A DNA stretch of 64,000 bases, taken from contig CAYZVO010000018.1 of the NCBI GenBank assembly GCA_964481655.1, positions 4,806 to 68,805 on the forward strand. The letters run 5' to 3'. Every line of letters begins with the position of its first letter. Within the stretch, counting starts at the first letter, position 1. Of this stretch, positions 54,740-64,000 are shown piece by piece. The stretch is from CALDOK01 sp964481655. Lineage in GTDB: Bacteria; Myxococcota_A; UBA796; JAFGLY01. The position numbers were made by a program, and so were the translations under genes. The notes beneath the pieces are model-generated. The model was not told the origin of the DNA and ran no database searches. It was given only the letters and a program-made list of their open reading frames with translations.

Positions 54740-54930
54740 CAGGGATGCGGCGTCTCGAAAACGCGAAAAGCGAGCAAAAAGACCATGACACGAAAAAATG
54801 TCGGCGACTTGCAAAAAGATCCTTGACCCGTACCGGTGCCGGCATTATCTGCCGTGGTTTTTCTGGTGGAACCCCCAATTTCGGAAAACGAGAAAAACGA
54901 GAAGTTTCCCAAAAAAAAGTACGCCAGGGG
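54740..54930. other. AT-rich, A-tract island between protease and iolG-like gene
   Basis: Homopolymer runs A4, A4, A5, A6 and A5 start near 54758, 54766, 54776, 54793 and 54813. Their centre spacings are about 8, 10, 18 and 20 bp, roughly helical. Further T5, A4, A5 and A8 runs follow to 54930. This stands out in a roughly 70 % GC window and predicts curved DNA. It lies between two divergent genes and probably contains their promoters. Confidence 0.7.
54823..54851 (+). promoter_or_regulatory. Candidate sigma-70 promoter toward the iolG-like gene
   Basis: TTGACC (54823-54828) and TATCTG (54846-54851) are 17 bp apart. A small inverted repeat CGGCA-TTATC-TGCCG overlaps the -10 and could be an operator. 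The iolG-like start is about 160 bp downstream. The -10 match is weak. Confidence 0.4.
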
Positions 54931-55008
54931 TGCTGGAAGGGGGCTCAGCGTGGGCGTCCGCGCGGCGCTCCGCCTTGATACGAGCCTCGAGTCCCCTCGG
55001 AGCTCCCC

Positions 55009-56025
55009 ATGTCCATCCTCCCCGTCGCCATCCTCGGGGCCGGCCGCATCGGCCAGGTCCACGCACGCACCATCGCTCACCGGATCCCGTCCGCGCGGGT
55101 GGTGGGTGTCGCCGATCCGCGGCTCCGGGCCGCGCAGGCGCTGGCCGACGAGCTGGACATCCCTGTGGCCACCGACGATCCGGCGGCGCTCATCTCCGCT
55201 GATGGGATCGAGGCCGTGCTGGTCTGCTCCAGCACCGACACCCACGCCGAGCTGGTCATCGAGGCCGCCCGCGCGGGCAAGCACGTCTTCTGCGAGAAGC
55301 CCCTGGATCTCGAGCTCGGCCGCATCGACGAGGTGCTCGCCGAGGTCGAGGCCGCGGGCGTGCAGCTCATGCTCGGGTTCAACCGCCGCTTCGATCCAGA
55401 CTTCGCGCGCGTGCGCGAGCTGGTCGCCGCGGGGGCTGTGGGCCGGCCCGAGATGCTGCGCATCACCTCCCGCGACCCATCGCCGCCCCCCGCCGAGTAC
55501 GTCGCCGTCTCCGGGGGCATGTTCCTGGACATGACCATCCACGACTTCGACATGGCCCGCTTCGTCATGGGTGCCGAGGTCGAGGAGCTGCACGTCATGG
55601 CCGCCGTGCTTGTGGATCCCGCCATCGGCGAGGCCGGCGATGTGGACTCCGCGGTCATCTCCCTGCGCTTCGAGGATGGGTCCCTCGGGGTCATCGAGAA
55701 CTCCCGCCGGGCGGTCTACGGCTACGACCAGCGCGTCGAGGTGCTCGGGTCCGCAGGGCGGGTGGGCAACCGCAACCTCGCCGCGGACACCGTGCAGCTG
55801 GCCGACGCCTCCGGCCTGCACGACCCGCTGCCCCTGGACTTCTTCATGCAGCGCTACACCGCCGCCTACGCCGCCGAGATCGAGGCCTTCATCGCCGCCG
55901 TGCGCGGGGACACCGCCCCGTCGGTGGGCGGCCACGATGGCCGCATGGCCGTGGTGCTGGGCCTGGCCGCCAAACGATCGGTGGAGCTGGGGCGCCCGGT
56001 GAGGATCGACGAGATCACCGGCTGA
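55009..56025 (+). CDS. iolG: Inositol 2-dehydrogenase-like oxidoreductase (Gfo/Idh/MocA)
   Basis: This 338-residue protein has ATG 55009 behind GGAG. The NAD-binding start VAILGAGRIGQVHARTIA, the EKP motif GKHVFCEKPLDLE and LMLGFNRRFDPDFARVREL are very close to inositol 2-dehydrogenases. In the second domain, GGMFLDMTIHDFDMARFVMG contains the catalytic D..H pair, and the C-terminus has FMQRYTAAYAAEIEAFI. It would oxidise myo-inositol to 2-keto-myo-inositol, the substrate of IolE encoded about 50 kb upstream. Related dehydrogenases act on other polyols, so substrate is likely but not proven. Confidence 0.85.
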   Translation: MSILPVAILGAGRIGQVHARTIAHRIPSARVVGVADPRLRAAQALADELDIPVATDDPAALISADGIEAVLVCSSTDTHAELVIEAARAGKHVFCEKPLDLELGRIDEVLAEVEAAGVQLMLGFNRRFDPDFARVRELVAAGAVGRPEMLRITSRDPSPPPAEYVAVSGGMFLDMTIHDFDMARFVMGAEVEELHVMAAVLVDPAIGEAGDVDSAVISLRFEDGSLGVIENSRRAVYGYDQRVEVLGSAGRVGNRNLAADTVQLADASGLHDPLPLDFFMQRYTAAYAAEIEAFIAAVRGDTAPSVGGHDGRMAVVLGLAAKRSVELGRPVRIDEITG

Positions 56026-56049
56026 CCCTGGCATGACCCCGGGGGATCC

Positions 56050-56093
56050 TTGACGGTCGAGCCCCGCCGCCCTAATAGTCCAACACTGGACTA
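56050..56093 (+). promoter_or_regulatory. Promoter with overlapping palindromic operator
   Basis: TTGACG (56050-56055) and TAATAG (56073-56078) have an ideal 17-bp spacer. The palindrome TAGTCCA-ACAC-TGGACTA (56076-56093) starts inside the -10 and extends over the likely transcription start. This is a textbook repressor layout. The operon it drives encodes a PadR-family regulator as its third gene, so autoregulation is the simplest reading (inference). Confidence 0.75.
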
Positions 56094-56112
56094 ATCCAAT
56101 CATGGAGGAATC

Positions 56113-56529
56113 ATGCTCGTCTCTGCTCTGCTCTGGGGTCTCGTCGTCGGTCTCATCCACTTCGCCGTCACCGGCGCCCTGTACGGCAACCCCGTGGTCG
56201 ATGGCATCTACCAACGGGCCATGAAGGACGAGCCCGGGGTCAAGGACCACCCCTCCCGCGCTCGCTACCTGGTCACCCAGGTGGCTGGGACCCAGGTCGA
56301 GATCTGGATCCTGGCGGTGGGCTTCCTCTGGCTGCGGCCCCTGATCGGTGTCGAGGGCCTGGCCGGCGCCCTGCTGCTGGGCGTGCTCTTCTCGGGCGTC
56401 CGGGTCTACCCCCGCTTCTGGAACATGTGGATCCAGAGCACCTACCCGCCCCGGATGCTGGCTATCGAAGCGGTCAACGGCGTCATCAGCACCTTCACCA
56501 TCGTCCTCGCCCTGCACTGGCTGGCCTAG
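56113..56529 (+). CDS. Small polytopic membrane protein of the PadR operon
   Basis: This 138-residue protein has ATG 56113 behind GGAGG. Four hydrophobic helices (LVSALLWGLVVGLIHFAVTGALYG, VEIWILAVGFLWLRPLIG, GLAGALLLGVLFSGVRVYP, IEAVNGVISTFTIVLALHWL) surround a short soluble loop with NPVVDGIYQRAMKDEPGVK. Layout resembles DUF1761-type membrane proteins. It is the first gene after a strong promoter/operator, and is followed 9 bp later by the radical-SAM gene. Confidence 0.75.
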   Translation: MLVSALLWGLVVGLIHFAVTGALYGNPVVDGIYQRAMKDEPGVKDHPSRARYLVTQVAGTQVEIWILAVGFLWLRPLIGVEGLAGALLLGVLFSGVRVYPRFWNMWIQSTYPPRMLAIEAVNGVISTFTIVLALHWLA

Positions 56530-56538
56530 GAAGGAACC

Positions 56539-57465
56539 ATGAGCGCCCTCGCCTGCGACGTCCGCTGCGCCCAGCTCGGCCTGTCCTTCGATCAGCTGCC
56601 CCGCTGGAACGATCCCGGCCTGCTCGATCGCCTGGGGGTCCAGGAGGTCCGGGCCGGGGCCATCCTGGGTCGCTCCCGGGTGCCCGGGATGGACCTGGGC
56701 ATCAACCCCTACGGAGGCTGCGCCTTCGCCTGTGCCTACTGCTACGCCACCTTCATGGGGCGTCGGCTGGGCCGGCCGGACCATGAGTGGGGGCGCTGGG
56801 TCTACGTCAAGCGCAACCTGCCCAGCCTGCTGGACCGGGAGCTGGCCCGGGGCAAGAGCACCCACAAGGCCATCATGATGTCCTCGGTGACCGATCCCTA
56901 CCAGGGGGTCGAGCGCCGCTACCGGCTCACGCGCGCGGCGCTGGAGCTGCTGGTTCACCACGGCCACCGGGGCCGGGTGATGGTCATGACCAAGAGCCCC
57001 CTGGTCACCCGCGACATCGATCTGCTCTCCCGGCTCGACGCGGACGTGGGCGTCTCGCTGACCTCGGCCCACGACGCCCTGAGCCGGGCCTTCGAGGGCC
57101 GCGCGCCCCCCATCGAGCGGCGGCTCGAGGCCCTGGCGGAGCTCAACGCCGCGGGCCTGCGGACCTTCGTGTTCCTGGGGCCCCTCTTCCCCCACCTGGT
57201 GGACGCGCCGGAGCAGATCGACGCGCTGTTCGCGGCGGTGCGCGCGGCCGACACCCGGCGGGCGCTGCTGGCCCACTTCAACCTGCGGCGGGCGGTGCGG
57301 GATCGGGTCGTCGCGGAGCTCGAGGGGGAGCACCCGGAACTGGTGGAGCGTTACTACCGCCGTCCGGTGCGCGGGCTCAAGGCCAGGCTCGGGGCACTCG
57401 CCCTGGACAAGGCGGCCGCGCACGGCCTCGAGCTGCAGTACCCCCGGGTCATCGACCACTACTGA
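56539..57465 (+). CDS. SplB-like radical SAM protein
   Basis: This 308-residue protein has the radical SAM cluster motif GGCAFACAYCYA (C61, C65, C68; CxxxCxxC). Further conserved features of the SPL/PA0069-type family are MSSVTDPYQGVERRYRLTRAALELL, VMVMTKSPLVTRDIDLL, VGVSLTS, and a C-terminal HFNLRRAVRDRV. The spore-photoproduct-lyase family cleaves thymine adducts, but members in non-sporulating bacteria are mostly uncharacterised. The Cys used for H-atom transfer in true SPL is not evident in the C-terminal part, so the substrate may differ. It is 7 bp from the PadR gene and shares its operon. Confidence 0.88.
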   Translation: MSALACDVRCAQLGLSFDQLPRWNDPGLLDRLGVQEVRAGAILGRSRVPGMDLGINPYGGCAFACAYCYATFMGRRLGRPDHEWGRWVYVKRNLPSLLDRELARGKSTHKAIMMSSVTDPYQGVERRYRLTRAALELLVHHGHRGRVMVMTKSPLVTRDIDLLSRLDADVGVSLTSAHDALSRAFEGRAPPIERRLEALAELNAAGLRTFVFLGPLFPHLVDAPEQIDALFAAVRAADTRRALLAHFNLRRAVRDRVVAELEGEHPELVERYYRRPVRGLKARLGALALDKAAAHGLELQYPRVIDHY

Positions 57466-57472
57466 GGGAGCC

Positions 57473-58114
57473 ATGGCTGGACCGACCAAGCCCCTGCCCA
57501 ACGCCGCGTTCCTGGTCCTCGCGCTGCTCGCCGAGGGTCCGGCCCACGGCTACCAGCTCGAGCGCATGGTCTGGAACCGGGGATTCCGGTACTGGGCCTC
57601 GGCCAAGCGCTCGGCCATCTACCTGGCCCTCAAGCGGCTGGAGGAACGGGACCTGGTCCGCTCGGAGCTCGTGCAGGGTGAGGCCGCGCCTCGCAAGGTC
57701 TACACCATCACCGACGCAGGGCGAGCGCGGCTGACCCAGGACGCGGTGGAGCACATCGGGTTCACGGATCATCCCCACACCGAGCTGGACCTGGGCATCT
57801 ACGCGCTGCCGTTCCTCGAGCGGGACCAGGCGCTCGCGGCCCTCGAGCAGTGCCAGGCCACCCTCGAGGCTCGCCTGGGCTTCCTGCGCGAGCGCCTCGC
57901 CTGGTGCCGGGAGCAGGGGATGCCGTTGGTGGCCCTGAGCTTCGAGCGGCCTGCCCTGGCGCTGGAGGCCGAGCTGACCTGGCTGGTCGGCGTCATCGAC
58001 TCGGTCCGCTCCGGCGCCCTCGACATCGATGCCCTCGAGTGGCAGCGCTACGAGTACCGTCGCCCGCCGGGATCGCGGGTCGGCAAGGACCCGGCCCCCC
58101 GTCGGAAGCGCTGA
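57473..58114 (+). CDS. PadR-family transcriptional regulator
   Basis: This 213-residue protein has an N-terminal winged helix: AAFLVLALLAEGPAHGYQLERMVWNRGFRYWASAKRSAIYLALKRLEERDLVRSELVQ, then RKVYTITDAGRARL. The C-terminal helical dimer domain (FLERDQALAALEQCQATLEARLGFLRERLAW) is of the Vir_act_alpha_C type. It probably represses its own operon through the TAGTCCA palindrome at 56076-56093. The ligand is unknown. In other bacteria PadR proteins respond to phenolic acids, drugs or flavins. Confidence 0.92.
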   Translation: MAGPTKPLPNAAFLVLALLAEGPAHGYQLERMVWNRGFRYWASAKRSAIYLALKRLEERDLVRSELVQGEAAPRKVYTITDAGRARLTQDAVEHIGFTDHPHTELDLGIYALPFLERDQALAALEQCQATLEARLGFLRERLAWCREQGMPLVALSFERPALALEAELTWLVGVIDSVRSGALDIDALEWQRYEYRRPPGSRVGKDPAPRRKR

Positions 58115-58162
58115 CCCAGGCGTGGCCGGATAGGGAATCGCTCCCCCTCCCCGGAGCGCCCC

Positions 58163-58996
58163 ATGGACCTCTCCTTCCTCGGCGACGTCTGCCTCGACAT
58201 CAACGTGGTCCGCGGGGAACCGCGCCGGGAGATCGGCGGCGGCGTGTACCACGGCGCGGTCACGGCCAGCCGCCTGGGGGCGGACGTCCGGGTCATCACC
58301 AAGGCCCCCGTCGCCGACCGGCCCCACTTCGACGCCATCGAGCAGGCCGGCGCCCGGATCACCTGGATCGACACCCCCGCCTGCACCTCGATCCGCAACG
58401 ACTACCCCAGCGAGAACCCCGACGATCGCGTCTCCCGGGTCATCGCCCAGGCTGATCCCTTCACCGCCGAGGAGCTCGCGGGTTTTTCACTGCGTGCCCT
58501 GCACGTCAACCCCCTGTGGATGGGGATGGTCCCCCCGGAGCTGCTGGCCGTGCTGCGGCCCCGCGTCGAGCTGCTGGGGGCCGACGCCCAGGGCTTCCTG
58601 CGCCGGGTGCAGCCCGATGGTTCGGCCGCGCATCGGCCCTGGCCCGAAGCCGGCGAGTTCCTGCACCTGCTGGACGTGCTCAAGGTCGACATCGTCGAGG
58701 CCCACACCCTCACCGGCCGCGAGGACCGGCACGAAGCCGCCGTGGCCCTGCTCGAGCTCGGGGTGGGCACGGTGCTGCTCACCCACCGCGACGGCGTGCT
58801 GGCCGCCCGCGGCGACGAGCGCGCTGAGCAGCCCTGGGGCGGCTGGACCCTCGAGGGCCGCACCGGGCGTGGGGACACCAGCACCGCCTCGTTCCTGGTG
58901 GGGTTGCTCCGGGGGGATTCCCTGGACGACGCCCTGGCGCTGTCGGCGCGGGTCACATCAGCCAAGATGCAGTACCGGGGTCCCTTTCGCGGCTGA
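58163..58996 (+). CDS. PfkB-family sugar/inositol kinase, short form
   Basis: This 277-residue ribokinase-fold protein has an N-terminal substrate region, MDLSFLGDVCLDIN and EIGGGVYHGAVTASRLGADVRVITKA. Further features are LLGADAQGFLRRV (DxQGFxR), VEAHTLTG, GVGTVLLTHRDGVLAA, and the catalytic site TGRGDTSTASFL (D238; canonical GAGD is GRGD). The short length and DxQGFxR motif resemble archaeal and plant myo-inositol/nucleoside-type PfkB kinases rather than the longer IolC. With inositol genes in the window, a polyol or deoxy-gluconate kinase role is possible but unproven. It lies 48 bp after the PadR gene. Confidence 0.83.
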   Translation: MDLSFLGDVCLDINVVRGEPRREIGGGVYHGAVTASRLGADVRVITKAPVADRPHFDAIEQAGARITWIDTPACTSIRNDYPSENPDDRVSRVIAQADPFTAEELAGFSLRALHVNPLWMGMVPPELLAVLRPRVELLGADAQGFLRRVQPDGSAAHRPWPEAGEFLHLLDVLKVDIVEAHTLTGREDRHEAAVALLELGVGTVLLTHRDGVLAARGDERAEQPWGGWTLEGRTGRGDTSTASFLVGLLRGDSLDDALALSARVTSAKMQYRGPFRG

Positions 58997-59062
58997 AGCC
59001 GTTCCCCGGGCAGGCTCAATCCGTTAGCAGGCGGCCAGCGCCCTCCTGCCGTGCCGGAGCCC

Positions 59063-61152
<2,090 letters not shown>

Positions 61153-61156
<4 letters not shown>

Positions 61157-61983
61157 GGCGCACCGCGCTCGCGCTGTTGGCCCTGTGTGGGGGTTGCTAT
61201 CCCTGGCTGCCCGGCAGCTGGGACGACTACGCCATGCCCGACCAGGTGCAGCTGTTCGCCTCGGCGGTCCACGTGGAGAAGCTCGGCGGCTACTGGAGCG
61301 ATGACACCCCCGAAGCCGAGCTGTGGTGGGGCTGGTCCGAAGAACCCATGCAGGGGGTGACCGCCCTGGACATGATCGCGCCCGGCGGGCCGGGCTGCGT
61401 CCGCGGCGAGCCCAGCGAGACCGTGGTCACGTCGCTGCTCATCGACCCCGGTGCCGCCGCCTCCGTGCTGCGCGGGCCCGACGTCTTCGAGCTGCCCTAC
61501 AACGAGCTGCGCGCCCGCTTCGAGGCCTACACCGAGGACATCGGGGCCGGCAGCTACGACCTGGACCCGGTCCAGTCCGACAACGCCGGCGTGATCGAGG
61601 CCTACCCGCTGCTGTCCGTGCCCGCGGGCGTGCCCATCGAGGGCCCTCCGCTGGCGGGCCCCATCGTCAACAACGGCACCCTCGACGGGTTGAACTTCAC
61701 CTGGGACGCCAGCAACCCCACCGCGGACTGGTTCCTGGTCGAGGCCAGCATCTCGGGGCTCACCTCGTCCGGCTTCGTCCCCTACGAGTGGGTGGTCTGC
61801 CTCGTGCCCTTCGGCGACGGCGAGCTGTCCGTCCCCGAGGTCATGTGGGAGGACGGCGCGCGGGCCGACGCCGTCTACATCACCATGGGCACCGTGGACG
61901 AGATCATGGTGCCTGTGGGCGACCAGGACGTCGCCGCCAGCGGCCTCGGCGCCCGCTTGTCCCAGGGCATCCTGCGCTTGTAG
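61153..61983 (+). CDS. Lipoprotein of unknown function
   Basis: This 276-residue lipoprotein has a GTG start overlapping the previous stop by GTGA. The lipobox is LALCGGC. The body is beta-rich: WWGWSEEPMQGVTALDMIAPGGPGC, then a fibronectin-like segment (GPPLAGPIVNNGTLDGLNFTWDASNPTADWFLVEASI) with a closing GELSVPEVMWEDGARADAVYITMGTVDE. No enzyme motif is seen. It is coupled to the EP-repeat protein and probably works with it at the envelope. Confidence 0.7.
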
Positions 61984-62020
61984 CCCCGCGGCCGTGATAT
62001 CGAGGGATCCTGGAGGAGCC

Positions 62021-62755
62021 ATGCACGCCCCACGCCTCGCCGTCGCCTTCACCGTCCTGCTCGCCGCCTGCGGCGAAGAGCCCGCCAACGAGGCGCCGGC
62101 CTTCACCATCACCGCGCCCCTCGCGGATGCCTTGGTCACCGAGGGCCACGGCGTGGAGCTGGTGGGCGTGGTCGACGACGCCGACGACGTGCCCGAGACC
62201 CTGAAGGTCACCTGGACCGTCGATGGCGAGCCCCTCTGCGCCGACATGATCCCGCGCCCCGACGGCGTGAGCGACTGCACCTGGGTGGCCGTCATGGGCG
62301 GCGGCGCCATCGAGGCCGTGGTCACCGATCCCGAAGGCCTCAGCGGCAGCGCGTCGGTGAGCGTCACCGTGCAGGAGCAGAACGACACCCCCACCTGCTC
62401 CTTCGACGAGCCGGCCGATGGCAGCACCGTCAACGACGTGGACCCGGTCACCTTCCGCGGCACCATCGCCGACGCCGACGACACCCTCGAGGTCGTCTTC
62501 AGCTCCAGCCTCGACAAGGAGCTGGGCGCCATCCAGGCCCCGGGCTCCGGCACCGTCGAGCTCATCGCCGGCCCCCTGAGCCTCGGCGAGCACACCATCA
62601 CCATGGCGGTGACCGACCCGCGGGGCGCCAGCTGCAGCGCGGAGATCGAGCTGGAGGTCGAGGCCGTCGATGGCGACACCGCGCCGCCGCCGGACACCGA
62701 CACGCCGGACCCCGACACCGACACGCCCGATCCGGACGCCGACTCCGGGGTGTAG
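62021..62755 (+). CDS. Ig-like-domain lipoprotein
   Basis: This 244-residue lipoprotein has ATG 62021 behind GGAGGAG and lipobox LLAAC. Two Ig/cadherin-like beta-sandwich domains follow: AFTITAPLADALVTEGHGVELVGVVDDADDVPETLKVTWTVDG with GSASVSVTVQEQND, then PTCSFDEPADGSTVNDVDPVTFRGTIADADDTLEVVFSS with CSAEIELEVEAVDGD. The C-terminal tail is a DTDTPDPDTDTPDPD repeat, a style common in Myxococcota surface proteins. Confidence 0.82.
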   Translation: MHAPRLAVAFTVLLAACGEEPANEAPAFTITAPLADALVTEGHGVELVGVVDDADDVPETLKVTWTVDGEPLCADMIPRPDGVSDCTWVAVMGGGAIEAVVTDPEGLSGSASVSVTVQEQNDTPTCSFDEPADGSTVNDVDPVTFRGTIADADDTLEVVFSSSLDKELGAIQAPGSGTVELIAGPLSLGEHTITMAVTDPRGASCSAEIELEVEAVDGDTAPPPDTDTPDPDTDTPDPDADSGV

Positions 62756-62906
62756 GCAGCGCAGCGGTCCAGGGCGTCCACGGTGATGTGTTCGAGTCCG
62801 GTGACACATCGGTGAGGACTCGGTAGAGGGCGGGTTGCCCTGAAGGCAGCGCTCGGCTGTCGAAGGGATCGCATGGCCCGATGGCCGTCTCATGTCTGGA
62901 GATTTC

Positions 62907-64000
62907 ATGACCGTCCGAACGACCCTGTTGGCCCTCCCCGTCGGAGCCCTGTTGGTGGGCTGCGGCGACGACACCGCCCTCGACGCCGCGGAGCTCGAGG
63001 CGCTGCGCGACGATCTTAGCGCCCTGCAGGCTGCGCACGACGATCTCGCTGCCCAGCAGGCTGAGCACGACGACGAGATCGCGGCCTTGCAGGCGGATCA
63101 CGATGCCGACGTCGCTGATCTCGAGGCCGAGATCGAAGCCCTCGCGGGCGGCATCGACCTGACGGAGTTGTCCGACGCCGTGGATGACCACGAGGGCCGC
63201 CTGGTGACCCTCGAGGACGCGGCGCTCGATGAGCGGCTGGCCACCATCGAGGCCGCGGCGCTCGATGAGCGGCTGGCCACCATCGAGGCAGACTACCTGG
63301 TGACTGTGGACCTCGAGTCCTACGCCACCGAGACCTACGTGGACACGGCCATCGCGGCGGTGGACCACAGCGCCTTCCTCACCGCCAAGGACCTCTCCGG
63401 GTACGCCACCGAGAGCTGGGTGAGCGCCGCCATCGCCGCGGTGGACCACAGCGCCTACCTCACCGCCAAGGACCTCTCTGGCTACGCGTCGGAGTCCTAC
63501 GTGGACAGCGCTGTGGCCGGCGTCGATCTGTCCGCCTACGCCACCGAGACCTGGGTGGACGCCTCCATCGCGGCGGTGGACCACAGCGCCTACCTCACGG
63601 CCTCCGACCTCACCGGCTACGCCAGCGAGTCCTACGTGGACAGCTCCATCGCGGCGGTGGACCACAGCGCCTACCTCACGGCCTCCGACCTCACTGGCTA
63701 CGCCAGCGAGTCCTACGTGGACAGCTCCATCGCGGCAGTCGACCACAGCAGCTACCTCACCGCCTCCGACCTCTCCGGCTACGCCAGCGAGTCGTACGTG
63801 GACAGCGCCGTGGCCGGCGTCGATCTGTCCGCCTACGCCACCGAGACCTACGTGGACAGCGCCATCGCGGCGGTGGACCACAGCAGCTACCTCACGGCCT
63901 CCGACCTCTCCGGCTACGCGAGCGAGTCCTACGTGGACGCCTCCGTCGCGGCGGTGGACCACAGCGACTACCTGACCAGCGCCGACCTGAGCGGCTACGC
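62907..64000 (+). CDS. Coiled-coil lipoprotein with fibre-like tandem repeats (C-terminus beyond window)
   Basis: This open frame runs off the right edge with 364 codons visible, with ATG 62907 behind GGAG. The lipobox is GALLVGC. Residues about 25-125 form a coiled coil (LEALRDDLSALQAAHDDLAAQQAEHDDEIAALQ). From residue 139 on there are tandem units of 27 or 18 residues with consensus YASESYVDSSIAAVDHS-xYLTASDLSG. These units resemble the short repeats of phage tail fibres and trimeric adhesin stalks (YATETYVD...), which form trimeric beta-helix or coiled-coil shafts. A surface fibre anchored by a lipid is the likely design. Confidence 0.85.
   Translation, partial: MTVRTTLLALPVGALLVGCGDDTALDAAELEALRDDLSALQAAHDDLAAQQAEHDDEIAALQADHDADVADLEAEIEALAGGIDLTELSDAVDDHEGRLVTLEDAALDERLATIEAAALDERLATIEADYLVTVDLESYATETYVDTAIAAVDHSAFLTAKDLSGYATESWVSAAIAAVDHSAYLTAKDLSGYASESYVDSAVAGVDLSAYATETWVDASIAAVDHSAYLTASDLTGYASESYVDSSIAAVDHSAYLTASDLTGYASESYVDSSIAAVDHSSYLTASDLSGYASESYVDSAVAGVDLSAYATETYVDSAIAAVDHSSYLTASDLSGYASESYVDASVAAVDHSDYLTSADLSGY
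63321..64000 (+). repeat. 81-bp and 54-bp tandem repeats in fibre-like gene
   Basis: Units in order encode 27, 27, 18, 27, 27, 27, 18, 27 and 27 residues, then continue past the edge. The two 18-residue units (SAVAGVDLSA type) lack a 9-residue block. Adjacent units are nearly identical at the DNA level, so recent duplication or gene conversion is likely. Confidence 0.88.

Noticed and set aside
58163..58996. Naming the PfkB kinase iolC
   Set aside because: It is about 50 residues shorter than IolC, has the DxQGFxR type motif, and sits with a PadR operon rather than iol genes. Function is left open.
63321..64000. Possible CRISPR array
   Set aside because: The repeats are contiguous 81/54-bp coding units in one frame with no spacers.

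Overview
The window is a GC-rich (about 70 %), densely packed bacterial chromosome segment. There are no rRNA or tRNA genes, CRISPR arrays, transposases or phage modules that I can recognise. Coding style points to a Myxococcota-like (former Deltaproteobacteria) organism, probably an uncultured lineage: many lipoproteins and secreted proteins with Asp/Thr/Pro- or Gly-Ser-rich linkers, FG-GAP and CotH proteins, a trypsin-like lipoprotein, outer-membrane barrels, GGDEF proteins and ECF sigma/FecR signalling. The assignment is inference; no ribosomal marker is present.

Region by region. (1) 1-9.3 kb: an FG-GAP secreted protein cut by the left edge, then two myo-inositol catabolism units on the minus strand. 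These are iolD-iolE-membrane protein-SRPBCC, and iolB with an NhaC-type antiporter; a serpentine beta-lactamase-like lipoprotein lies between them. (2) 9.4-12.2 kb: a cobalt/nickel ECF importer (CbiM plus a single-chain CbiQ-CbiO fusion) and a small Cys-rich secreted protein. (3) 12.3-16.6 kb: a methyltransferase, a transaldolase-family enzyme, a ChaN/TraB-like lipoprotein and a GT-C glycosyltransferase. (4) 16.8-24.4 kb: a periplasmic-propeller diguanylate cyclase, a methyltransferase, a TPR protein, a sulfatase-fold lipoprotein and a hypothetical lipoprotein. (5) 24.5-30.7 kb: a six-gene minus-strand operon, beta-barrel - surface protein - ECF sigma - FecR anti-sigma - propeller lipoprotein - GT-C enzyme, mostly joined by 4-nt GTGA overlaps. 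(6) 30.7-41.6 kb: a 202-bp near-palindrome, two CotH-kinase lipoproteins, a TlpA thioredoxin, a GGDEF protein with a two-CW cysteine module, an esterase and an MBL-fold remnant. (7) 41.7-49.2 kb: a membrane/spermidine-synthase fusion, a CrtI-like FAD enzyme paired with a flavin/2Fe-2S reductase, and an alkaline-phosphatase-fold lipoprotein. (8) 49.2-54.9 kb: a frameshifted membrane protein, a propeller glycosidase-like lipoprotein, a hydrolase, a Bor-like lipoprotein and a trypsin-like protease, followed by an A-tract-rich island. (9) 55-64 kb: an iolG-like dehydrogenase, a compact PadR-controlled operon with an SplB-like radical-SAM enzyme, a PfkB kinase, and a run of lipoproteins ending in a tandem-repeat fibre-like protein open at the right edge.

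Inositol genes are split across about 46 kb (iolDE, iolB, iolG-like). No obvious iolC, iolJ or iolA is present, so the PfkB kinase and the transaldolase-family enzyme are the only local candidates for missing steps. Genome compaction is striking: ten same-strand gene pairs overlap by exactly ATGA or GTGA, and four convergent pairs share one CTAG as both stop codons.
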